Source of the DNA: Bacteroidetes bacterium UBA2234 | Lineage (GTDB): Bacteria > Bacteroidota > Bacteroidia > NS11-12g > UBA955 | Direction: 5' to 3' | NCBI GenBank assembly: GCA_002347985.1 | Contig: DDYM01000072.1 | Location: 3,175 to 16,728, forward strand | Length of the DNA: 13,554 nucleotides | In this document: piece by piece, positions 1-6,921 of the stretch | Position numbering within the stretch: the stretch's first letter is position 1 | How the letters are laid out: each line of letters begins with the position of its first letter | The notes under the pieces: generated by a model | Seen by the model: the letters and a program-made list of their open reading frames with translations, nothing else | Database searches by the model: none | What the model was told of the DNA's origin: nothing | Program-made: the position numbers and the translations under genes

Positions 1-680
1 CCCAACAGACATCGAACAACCACTGTTTCGCCTGACAATCGAACCGCCCGAAGGCTTGACTCTATCACAAATGAATTACCCAAAAACACTTCGTCGTTAC
101 AGAGTAATCCGCCCGCCAAAGCATCAATTCTGGGTGTAATATTCCCCGAACCCACCGCAATTATTGGGGTATGCGGAGGCAAAGTACCCACCGAAGGATC
201 TAACCCTTCGTTCACAATCCCGTCTGACATGATCACCATTCCACCCACGGGGGAGGTAACAGACTTCGCCGCGGCATGTCGCATCACAGCCGATAAATTT
301 GTCCGCATTTTATCTTTCGCCAACACCGTATCGCCGAGAAACACATCGCTTGAAAAGCCAAACCGCTGAACACGCATTTTCTTGTTCGATGCGATATCTT
401 GCGTCATCGACTTCCATTTTTCAATAGACCCCGAATCAATGGAAGCGCTCCTGTCCTCATATACTAGTAACAGGGGGAGTTCCACGAGCTCTTTCTTTCT
501 TGTCCACCAGGGATTAAACAGCAGCAACAACACCGCCGAATATCCCAACGCCCTCAATCCAAATGCCACCCACCACAACTGAGATGTGTTCGACTTTAAA
601 AGTTTAAAATAATGAAGGACCGACAGGCCGATGGCTGCGGAGAGGACAATTGCCCAAGCCCAAACTGGAATGCCTAACAT
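1..680 (-). CDS. Membrane-anchored von Willebrand factor A domain protein, N-terminal part
   Basis: This frame opens with ATG at 680 and runs without a stop off the left edge, giving 226 codons of N-terminus. Two hydrophobic segments come first (about residues 4-25 and 36-57, the second ending in NPWWTRKK), followed by a VWA-like domain. The metal-site (MIDAS) pattern is visible: DRSAS at 76-80, a plausible threonine in TNLSA at 127-131, and SDG at 152-154 after a hydrophobic strand. Bacteroidota carry long two-helix proteins of this kind (BatA-like or uncharacterised VWA proteins), in which the VWA domain binds a partner protein at the outer face of the inner membrane. The function here is unknown. 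It lies 24 nt behind the T9SS protein on the same strand, so the two may be co-transcribed. The VWA fold is a firm call; the precise family is not. Confidence 0.8.
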   Translation of the reverse strand, partial: MLGIPVWAWAIVLSAAIGLSVLHYFKLLKSNTSQLWWVAFGLRALGYSAVLLLLFNPWWTRKKELVELPLLLVYEDRSASIDSGSIEKWKSMTQDIASNKKMRVQRFGFSSDVFLGDTVLAKDKMRTNLSAVMRHAAAKSVTSPVGGMVIMSDGIVNEGLDPSVGTLPPHTPIIAVGSGNITPRIDALAGGLLCNDEVFLGNSFVIESSLRAVRLSGETVVVRCLL

Positions 681-704
681 GGTGAATCCAGTGGAAAAAT
701 TACA

Positions 705-1385
705 TTATTTCTTTACGAAAGATATCGTTTGTTCCTTGCCCATTGATTGACAACGGATAAAGTACAAACCGGCAGCCAAATCAGACACATTCATACGTCC
801 GGCTACTGGCATCGTATTTTTCACAACCGCACCGCGAGAATCCACCACTTCCATTGAAGACTCACCCAGCGCCGATACATTCAATACATCAACCACGGGA
901 TTTGGATAAACTTGTACCGCCTCAACAATCCAAGACTTCGTACTCGCACCCCAACGCACATTGATATTCCAAGTCACCGTATCCATATCGGTTGGATTTT
1001 CATAATCAAACACGAGATATTGAACCTTCGCTACACCCGCTTTCCCATTTGGGAAAACAGTAATTTTCAAAGACGCTTCCATATTGGTAGCTACTGCGGC
1101 CATGGTATCCTGTGCTTTGAAGCTCGCGTAGCAGTTCTTGTTATCGCAGAAAGAAACATCCCAAAACATTGGATAATCAATCAATAAACTCTTGTAACCG
1201 AAAACCATATTGGTTTTCTTCAAATTTTTAAAGTGGATATAGCAATCCATCGGATCGTTCGCATTGGGATAAAAATCATGCACCTTTTGCTTGTCTTGGA
1301 TTTCAAAACCCTGCGCAGACGCGAAATTCATAGAGCCAACAAGAATGGCCATCATAAACACCAATTTCAAACCGATTTTTTTCAT
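705..1385 (-). CDS. Small secreted protein with type IX secretion C-terminal sorting domain
   Basis: The protein has 226 residues from the ATG at 1385. A Sec signal peptide (MKKIGLKLVF, hydrophobic core, ASA before Gln25) starts it. A middle region of about 120 residues, rich in beta-like sequence with CDNKNC near its centre, resembles no domain I recognise. The last 75 residues are a classic T9SS type A sorting domain: VYPNPVVDVLNV, then a SRG turn, then AAGLYFIRC and a closing FVKK. Such proteins cross the outer membrane through PorU/SprA-type machinery and are released or anchored to lipopolysaccharide. A longer frame exists from a TTG at 1394, but that codon lies inside a TATTTTTG promoter box, so ATG 1385 is preferred. 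It sits between yjjG (48 nt upstream) and the VWA gene (24 nt downstream). Molecular function is unknown. Confidence 0.87.
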   Translation of the reverse strand: MKKIGLKLVFMMAILVGSMNFASAQGFEIQDKQKVHDFYPNANDPMDCYIHFKNLKKTNMVFGYKSLLIDYPMFWDVSFCDNKNCYASFKAQDTMAAVATNMEASLKITVFPNGKAGVAKVQYLVFDYENPTDMDTVTWNINVRWGASTKSWIVEAVQVYPNPVVDVLNVSALGESSMEVVDSRGAVVKNTMPVAGRMNVSDLAAGLYFIRCQSMGKEQTISFVKK

Positions 1386-1391
1386 TAAATA

Positions 1392-1399
1392 CAAAAATA
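1392..1399 (-). promoter_or_regulatory. Bacteroidota -7 promoter element for the T9SS protein
   Basis: On the minus strand the box reads TATTTTTG, an exact match to the Bacteroidota TAnnTTTG element. It ends 6 nt before the ATG at 1385. No TTG at the usual -33 distance is evident, so only one element supports it. If used, the transcript would begin within a few bases of the start codon. Confidence 0.5.
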
Positions 1400-1433
1400 C
1401 GAAAATTTGAGGACATCACATCCACAGAAAAAT

Positions 1434-2153
1434 CTACAACCGAGCAAAGTCTAACAGATCTTCAACAACCCCACCAAAACAAGGATCGTCTTGCGGCATG
1501 GACCTAAAATCTTGTCCTCTTCGATACCAATACGATACAATACCAGCGCCCATCCCCCCCTCAACATCGGTATGCCAAGTATCGCCCAAATAAACCGCCT
1601 CTTTGGCATCGCAGCCCGCTTTTTCCAATGCCAGGCCAAAAAACTTTGGATCGGGTTTGGCAATTCCAATGGCTTCGGACGACAGCATAAAGTCAATGTA
1701 AGGGGCTATTCCGGAGACAGCAATTTTGGTTTGCTGGGTCTTTTCAAACCCATTGGTTAACAGTGCTATACGATATTTTTTCTTCAATTCCGCCAAACAA
1801 TCCAAAGCGCCAGGCATCATCCTTGTCATCACAGGACAAATCTCCAAATACTCTTGCCAAACATTCGCAGGTTGCAGTGCCGGAGCAACACCCATGGCTG
1901 TAAAAGTATCGGTAAATCTTGCCGTACGAAGCACTTCTTTTGTCACCTCGCCCTTTTCATAGCGCAACCAATAAGCGGCATTGACGTCTTTGTATAACGC
2001 CAAAAATTGATCCACATGAAAATCACTATGAAGATGCAGTTGATGTCGATGATAAAGCTCCTTGATCGCCTCTTCCGCATTGGCGTCGAAATCCCAAAGC
2101 GTATTGTCTAGGTCTAAGAATACCCATTTAACCGCTTCGGTGAAAGCTCTCAT
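1434..2153 (-). CDS. yjjG: HAD-superfamily YjjG-type noncanonical pyrimidine nucleotidase
   Basis: This 239-residue cytosolic phosphatase has all four HAD motifs. Motif I is DLDNTLWD at 14-21 (nucleophile Asp14, acid/base Asp16), motif II is LLTNG, motif III is the Lys of AKPDPKFF, and motif IV is GDTWHTD. The helical cap lies between motifs I and II. The NTLWDF stretch and the length match the YjjG branch, whose E. coli member removes phosphate from noncanonical pyrimidine nucleotides and helps keep them out of DNA. The start codon overlaps the adenylate kinase stop by 4 nt (ATGA), so the two are translationally coupled, and both act on nucleotides. The exact substrate in this organism is an inference, because HAD phosphatases are promiscuous. 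The superfamily assignment is secure. Confidence 0.85.
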   Translation of the reverse strand: MRAFTEAVKWVFLDLDNTLWDFDANAEEAIKELYHRHQLHLHSDFHVDQFLALYKDVNAAYWLRYEKGEVTKEVLRTARFTDTFTAMGVAPALQPANVWQEYLEICPVMTRMMPGALDCLAELKKKYRIALLTNGFEKTQQTKIAVSGIAPYIDFMLSSEAIGIAKPDPKFFGLALEKAGCDAKEAVYLGDTWHTDVEGGMGAGIVSYWYRRGQDFRSMPQDDPCFGGVVEDLLDFARL

Positions 2154-2728
2154 CCCAAAACCTGATCAATTTCTGCGCACAATGAATCGTAAATCGCACT
2201 CACTTCACCGATTCCCTGAACGCCTTTGTATTTGCCTTGGGCTTGATAAAAACCTTGCAACGGCAATGTCTTGTTCTGATATTCTTGGAAACGATTTCGA
2301 ATGGTTGACTCGTCTTGGTCATCCGCACGTCCGCTACTTTGGCCACGCAACAACAATCGCTTCACCAATTCGTCTTCATTGACTTCCAATCCCAATACGA
2401 TGCCGATTTGGGTATTGAAATCTGCCAACATCGCATCCAATGCTTCGGCTTGAGGTGTAGTTCTGGGAAAACCATCGAATATAAAACCTTTGGCTTCGCC
2501 GTGGGCAAGCATGAAATTCTTCACCATTCCAATCACAACTGCATCCGGCACCAATTCGCCTTTGGCGATGTATTCATTGGCTTGATTGCCAAGGTCGGTT
2601 CCGGCTGCGCGCTCCGCGCGCAGCAAATCCCCGGTGGAAATATGCTGCAAGGAATATTGTTCCAATAAACGCTCACTTTGCGTCCCTTTTCCCGCCCCAG
2701 GAGGGCCAAAAATGATCAGATTTAACAT
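2150..2728 (-). CDS. adk: Adenylate kinase, short-lid type
   Basis: Adenylate kinase interconverts ATP + AMP and 2 ADP in the cytosol. The 192 residues show the P-loop GPPGAGKGT (8-16), the AMP-site STGDLLR (31-37), DGFPRT (85-90, with the AMP-binding Arg89) and the lid-side RGQSSGRADD with RNRFQEY after it. The lid is the short form without zinc cysteines, as is common in Bacteroidota. Length is normal for that form and nothing looks broken. The gene is the first of a two-gene unit with yjjG, overlapping it by 4 nt, and has its own promoter box 12 nt upstream of ATG 2728. Confidence 0.96.
   Translation of the reverse strand: MLNLIIFGPPGAGKGTQSERLLEQYSLQHISTGDLLRAERAAGTDLGNQANEYIAKGELVPDAVVIGMVKNFMLAHGEAKGFIFDGFPRTTPQAEALDAMLADFNTQIGIVLGLEVNEDELVKRLLLRGQSSGRADDQDESTIRNRFQEYQNKTLPLQGFYQAQGKYKGVQGIGEVSAIYDSLCAEIDQVLG
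2604..2624. repeat. GC-rich perfect hairpin inside adk
   Basis: Within adk codons 35-42, GCTGCGCGC is followed by a 3-nt loop (TCC) and its exact complement GCGCGCAGC, a 9-bp stem of almost pure GC in a gene of average composition. It encodes ordinary residues of the AMP-binding helix (LRAERAA), so the protein is not disturbed. It may be chance, or a structure affecting translation or transcription early in the gene. Confidence 0.5.
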
Positions 2729-2740
2729 AATTTAGGTCGG

Positions 2741-2748
2741 CAAAAATA
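2741..2748 (-). promoter_or_regulatory. Bacteroidota -7 promoter element for adk-yjjG
   Basis: The minus strand reads TATTTTTG, identical to the box before the T9SS gene, and ends 12 nt before the adk ATG. This implies a leader of roughly 8 nt. No convincing -33 TTG is present at normal spacing. Confidence 0.5.
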
Positions 2749-2785
2749 AACATTTATCCCATCGCCGCACAGAAATTTCAATCCC

Positions 2786-3862
2786 CTATCCCAACAAGCG
2801 CTTCTTCCATCGCTTCGCTCTCTGCTTCAACCCACTCACCGTCAACGGAAATACCCATCGATATCGCTCATTCCAAACCAAATAACTTCGAATCGAATCG
2901 TACTCGTTAAATGTAGCAACACCACCTCTCCCATTCTCCCCATTTACACCCGAATCAACGGTTTTGGTAGTATCATCTTCTGCCAATCCCGGCGCACCGT
3001 TCGAAATTGTATTCAACTTAAAAATCGACCGCACATATTCCATTCCGCTCACCAATGTAAACCCAGCACTCTCCATCAAATGTCGCAAACTTCCCAATGT
3101 AAAATGGTAAGAATGGGCATTTTGATAATACTTCATCACATCCATCGCATAACTCTTGTGAATGTTTTTCAATCCAGGCACTTCGATGTAAACCAAAGTA
3201 TTGGAACCACTCACCTTCGCGATGTTTTTCATCTCATCCAAAGGGTGTAAAATATGCTCCATGACATGAGAATAAATCACCAAATCAGGAACAAAATCCA
3301 AAGCCAAATCGCTCAGCATACAAACCCTCAAATCCAAGCCGTGAACATCCCTGCCATAAGCAACATATTCTGAACCCAAATCAATTCCAAGAACGGCATG
3401 ACCTTCACTGCGGAAAAAATCTAGAATGCCGCCCGCACCACAACCCACCTCAACAATTTTCATCGAATCGCGCATCACTCCGGCACCACGCAAAAAATCG
3501 TAAATTCTCCGTCCCTGATTTCTCTGCTCAGCAAAAAAATCGTCCGTTGCACGCTCAGACCCTACATACAAGGGTCGATACTCATTGTCGTAGAATTCGC
3601 CATACGCCGCATCCGTCATCCTCGGCGATGTGTACACCATTCCGCACCCTTTGCACAGCTGAACCGAAAAGAATAGTCCATATCGATCCCTCTCAGAAAT
3701 CAACTCTGAATCCACCGAACCGCAGCAGGCACAAGGAACCGATTCAAAACCGTAAACCCCTTTTTCAACCTTCTCATTTACCGCATCCCGCTTCTGCAAT
3801 TGCAGAGCATTTAGTGATATACTGGGGCTTCCGGGGCCCATACAACGCGAAAACACTGACAT
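2786..3862 (-). CDS. Class I SAM-dependent methyltransferase with N-terminal zinc ribbon
   Basis: From ATG 3862 the protein has 358 residues. A zinc-ribbon pattern comes first (C44-x2-C47 and C70-x2-C73, followed by MVYTSPR). The Rossmann methyltransferase core follows: IVEVGCGAGG at 136-145, then GIDL near 159-162 and a post-II/III region with YSHVMEHILHPL. This layout is common among methyltransferases of sugar and O-antigen clusters, often acting on nucleotide sugars or glycans. That role is an inference from its position beside the nonulosonate operon. The open frame extends to a TTG at 4063, but this would overlap the neuB-like gene and both divergent promoters. In-frame ATGs exist at 3892, 3862 and 3841. 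I chose 3862 because a TATTTTTG box ends 6 nt before it; 3841 is the main alternative. Confidence 0.8.
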   Translation of the reverse strand: MSVFSRCMGPGSPSISLNALQLQKRDAVNEKVEKGVYGFESVPCACCGSVDSELISERDRYGLFFSVQLCKGCGMVYTSPRMTDAAYGEFYDNEYRPLYVGSERATDDFFAEQRNQGRRIYDFLRGAGVMRDSMKIVEVGCGAGGILDFFRSEGHAVLGIDLGSEYVAYGRDVHGLDLRVCMLSDLALDFVPDLVIYSHVMEHILHPLDEMKNIAKVSGSNTLVYIEVPGLKNIHKSYAMDVMKYYQNAHSYHFTLGSLRHLMESAGFTLVSGMEYVRSIFKLNTISNGAPGLAEDDTTKTVDSGVNGENGRGGVATFNEYDSIRSYLVWNERYRWVFPLTVSGLKQRAKRWKKRLLG

Positions 3863-3868
3863 TGCCGA

Positions 3869-3876
3869 CAAAAATA
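3869..3876 (-). promoter_or_regulatory. Bacteroidota -7 promoter element for the zinc-ribbon methyltransferase
   Basis: The minus strand reads TATTTTTG, an exact TAnnTTTG match, 6 nt before ATG 3862 and 27 nt before ATG 3841. It faces away from a second identical box on the plus strand, with 22 nt between them, so the two promoters must share upstream DNA. Confidence 0.45.
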
Positions 3877-3898
3877 TGGCATTTGAACCCATTTTTTG

Positions 3899-3906
3899 TA
3901 TTTTTG
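3899..3906 (+). promoter_or_regulatory. Bacteroidota -7 promoter element for the nonulosonate operon
   Basis: The plus strand reads TATTTTTG, 37 nt before the neuB-like ATG at 3944. Transcription would start near 3911, leaving a leader of about 33 nt. The leader contains an 11-codon open frame starting at 3916. The nearest upstream TTG (3883-3885) is too close for a canonical -33 element, so support rests on the -7 match and position. Confidence 0.45.
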
Positions 3907-3943
3907 TATTGTACGATGCATCCCATCGCTCAAAATCTACACG

Positions 3944-4807
3944 ATGTATAAAGAACCCAAACTCATAGCCGAAATAGGTTGCAACCACAAAGGTGATTTC
4001 GAAATTGCAAAAGAACTCATCACAATGGCCAAGCATGCCGGGGCCCATGTTGCCAAATTTCAAAAGCGCAACAACCGCGAATTATTGACCGAAGAGCAAT
4101 ACAACGCGCCCCATCCAAACCCAGGCAATTCCTATGGAAATACCTACGGTGAACACAGAGAATTTTTGGAATTTTCGCTGGAGCAACACGCCGACCTAAA
4201 AAAGTTCGCTGAAAGCCAAGGTATCGAATATTCAACCTCCGTTTGGGATGTCACATCAGCCAAAGAATTGATCCAAATTGAGCCTAGCTTCTTGAAAGTT
4301 CCATCGGCTTGCAACAATTATATCGACTTATTGCGCGTACTCCGCGACGAATACAAAGGTGAAGTCCATGTCTCTTTGGGCATGACCACCCACGAGGAAG
4401 AAAACGAATTGATTTCATTCTTCGAAGAAAAAGAGCAAGCCAAACGCTTGGTCGTTTATTCCTGCACCTCTGGATACCCCGTTCCATTTGAAGATATCTG
4501 TTTGATGGAGATCCCTAGGATTTCTGGAGCCTACAAAGCCAAAGTATCAGACATTGGTTTTTCAGGACACCACTTGGGTATCGCCGTAGACATTGCAGCA
4601 TACACATTGGGTGCCACATGGGTAGAGCGTCACTTCACAAAAGATCGCACTTGGAAAGGCACTGACCACGCCGCTTCTTTGGAATTCGCTGGTCTACAGA
4701 AATTGGCTCGCGACCTGAATGCAGTATATCGCTCGCTCCGTTCTAAGTCAACTGAAATTTTGGCTATCGAACAAGTACAGCGCGACAAGCTAAAATACCG
4801 CGGTTAA
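3944..4807 (+). CDS. Nonulosonate-9-phosphate synthase (NeuB family, probably KDN-9-P synthase)
   Basis: NeuB-family enzymes condense PEP with a mannose-type sugar to make nine-carbon keto acids. The 287 residues begin with the hallmark IAEIGCNHKGD (8-18). They also contain AKFQKRN, NTYGEHREFLEFS, a SLGM strand, VVYSCTSGYP, GFSGHHLGIA and ERHFTKDRTWKGTDHAASLE. The TYGEH/LEFS and TWKGxDHxASLE stretches recall the animal sialic-acid-9-phosphate synthase more than direct ManNAc-using NeuB, which suggests a phosphorylated substrate. The protein ends about 60 residues short of usual NeuB (near 345) and lacks the C-terminal SAF/antifreeze domain. A longer frame from TTG 3896 is rejected because the family N-terminus begins at Met 3944. 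It is the first gene of the operon, 3 nt before the cytidylyltransferase. The product could be KDN-9-P or Neu5Ac-9-P; I favour KDN because no ManNAc-forming enzyme is present. Confidence 0.88.
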   Translation: MYKEPKLIAEIGCNHKGDFEIAKELITMAKHAGAHVAKFQKRNNRELLTEEQYNAPHPNPGNSYGNTYGEHREFLEFSLEQHADLKKFAESQGIEYSTSVWDVTSAKELIQIEPSFLKVPSACNNYIDLLRVLRDEYKGEVHVSLGMTTHEEENELISFFEEKEQAKRLVVYSCTSGYPVPFEDICLMEIPRISGAYKAKVSDIGFSGHHLGIAVDIAAYTLGATWVERHFTKDRTWKGTDHAASLEFAGLQKLARDLNAVYRSLRSKSTEILAIEQVQRDKLKYRG

Positions 4808-4810
4808 TCC

Positions 4811-5488
4811 ATGAAAACCGTGGCTTTCATACCAGTTCGCGGTGGCAGCAAATCCATACCGGGCAAAAACATTCTTCCATTCAATGGAAAACCCTTGCTC
4901 TATTGGACCGCCAAAGCCGCACAAGATTGCCCCGAGATTTCAGAAATTATTATCGCTACAGACAGTGAAGAAATTGCCGACACCGCAACCCATCTAGGAC
5001 TTTCCAAAATCGTAGTGTACCATCGCTCTGCAGAGAATGCGAACGACAAAGCAAGCACCGAATCTGTGATGCTTGAATACCTCGAAAAATCACTGTTGCA
5101 TGCAGAAGATCGTTTCATTTTAATCCAAGCCACCAACCCATTTCTGCTCACCAAACACTTGAGCAAAGGAATTGCGCAAATGAACCTTCAACCCGATGGA
5201 TCTATCATTTCATGCGCCACGTTCAAACGATTCCTTTGGAACAGAAACGGTACGCCGATGAATTACGATTTCATGAATCGACCTCGTCGTCAGGATTTTG
5301 ATGGAGAGATGCTGGAAAATGGCGCTTTTTACATTAACAGCGTTGGCAATATTTTACAGACAAAAAATCGACTTACGCCTCCCATTTCAATTGTGGAGAT
5401 GCCTGAATATTCAGCGGTGGAAATCGACGAGCCCGAAGATTGGATGATTGCCGAAAAAATACACAACAAGTACATTTTAACCCCATAA
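4811..5488 (+). CDS. Acylneuraminate/KDN cytidylyltransferase (CMP-nonulosonate synthetase)
   Basis: This 225-residue enzyme activates a nonulosonic acid with CTP to CMP-sugar plus pyrophosphate. The nucleotide-binding signature IPVRGGSKSIPGKNI (7-21) is almost canonical. IIATDSEEIA, STESVMLEYL and LIQATNPFL follow as in NeuA proteins, with ENGAFYI in the second half and a C-terminal EIDEPEDW, the usual acidic end of the fold. It lies 3 nt after the synthase and 3 nt before the phosphatase, so all three are surely co-translated. Sequence alone cannot separate CMP-KDN, CMP-Neu5Ac or CMP-legionaminate synthesis; the adjacent phosphatase makes CMP-KDN the favoured product. The start is the first ATG after the upstream stop, and length is normal for the single-domain bacterial form. 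Confidence 0.9.
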   Translation: MKTVAFIPVRGGSKSIPGKNILPFNGKPLLYWTAKAAQDCPEISEIIIATDSEEIADTATHLGLSKIVVYHRSAENANDKASTESVMLEYLEKSLLHAEDRFILIQATNPFLLTKHLSKGIAQMNLQPDGSIISCATFKRFLWNRNGTPMNYDFMNRPRRQDFDGEMLENGAFYINSVGNILQTKNRLTPPISIVEMPEYSAVEIDEPEDWMIAEKIHNKYILTP

Positions 5489-5995
<507 letters not shown>

Positions 5996-6018
5996 TTTCA
6001 CGATCGATATTTAAGGCA

Positions 6019-6909
6019 ATGCCAATTTCTAGTTTACTTTCTCTCGGAAAAATCGCCATAAAATCCAGGCCCACTCCGAGCATTCCCAAAAAGCAAGACA
6101 ACGAAATCCTCATCATTGGCAATGGACCATCGGCAAAGCAGTTCCTCGAAAACACCCAAACCAAGAGTATCGACCCCGCAGTACTCTGTGTAAACAAGTT
6201 TGCCTTCGGACCCTATTTTAAAACGATAAAACCCAAATATTACCTCCTCTTAGATGGCGATTTTTTCCATTTTAACGATGCGGTTTTTAACGATCCCAAT
6301 CAACATCCTCGGGTAAAAATCAAGCCCGAATTTGCCGAATGGCAGCACCAAATCAACGAGACTTGGAAAAACCTGTTTACCCAAAATTGGGGGATGACTT
6401 TGTTTATACCTACGGCCTATAAAAATAGTTTTATGGCAAAAAAAGCCCGTGAACACGGGATCAAAATTGCCACTTTCAACTACACCGTAATCAAAGGAAT
6501 GCAATGGTTTAGGTCGCTCGCATACCAATTGGGATTGGGCATGCCTCAATCACAAAACGTAATCAATGCCGCCTTGTTTTTGTCGATCAAAATGCAACCA
6601 AAGAAAATCTACGTTACCGGCATCGACCATGATTTCCATAAAAACTTGGTGTTAGAAAACAACGTTCTTTTTGAAGAGGTTTCTCATTTTTACACAGACA
6701 AGCCATTCAGGCATCCTTTGGTCCACGCCGATGGCAGTGGCCCCGTACGATTGCGCCAAGTATTTTTAAACCTTCACAAGGTGCACGTGGGATACGAAGA
6801 ATTGCATCGCTATGCCAAAGAAAACGGAGTAGAAGTGTTTAATATCACTCCGGGTGGTTTTGTGGATGAATTTCCACGTGCCAATGCCGAAGTTGTGTTT
6901 ACGAAATAA
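6019..6909 (+). CDS. Putative nonulosonic acid transferase, GT42/DUF115-like
   Basis: This 296-residue protein has a short basic N-terminus and no clear signal or membrane helix. Motifs in order are ILIIGNGPSAK (30-40), CVNKF (57-61), YLLLDGDFF (75-83), PQSQNVINAA (176-185), KKIYVTGIDHDF (195-206), a histidine-rich stretch (223-236) and FNITPGGF (274-281). The same order, NGPS, C/VN, S-x-A, GID and a hydrophobic strand with P-G/N-S, is what I recall of Campylobacter Cst-II (GT42) sialyltransferase and of DUF115/Maf proteins, which transfer nonulosonic acids. It follows the CMP-sugar trio by 23 nt on the same strand, so it is the natural candidate to use CMP-KDN. Overall similarity to Cst-II is low, and a DUF115 enzyme of another function remains possible. 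Start ATG 6019 is the first in frame. Confidence 0.6.
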   Translation: MPISSLLSLGKIAIKSRPTPSIPKKQDNEILIIGNGPSAKQFLENTQTKSIDPAVLCVNKFAFGPYFKTIKPKYYLLLDGDFFHFNDAVFNDPNQHPRVKIKPEFAEWQHQINETWKNLFTQNWGMTLFIPTAYKNSFMAKKAREHGIKIATFNYTVIKGMQWFRSLAYQLGLGMPQSQNVINAALFLSIKMQPKKIYVTGIDHDFHKNLVLENNVLFEEVSHFYTDKPFRHPLVHADGSGPVRLRQVFLNLHKVHVGYEELHRYAKENGVEVFNITPGGFVDEFPRANAEVVFTK

Positions 6910-6921
6910 TTGAAAACCTGG

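Noticed and set aside
3896..3943. TTG start for the neuB-like gene at 3896
   Set aside because: The family N-terminus begins at Met 3944 just before IAEIGxNHxGD, and the earlier codons fall inside and directly after a promoter box.
3863..4063. Extension of the zinc-ribbon methyltransferase to a TTG start at 4063
   Set aside because: It would overlap the neuB-like start and both promoter boxes, and the extra residues resemble no part of the family. The strand opposite is a well-conserved coding region.
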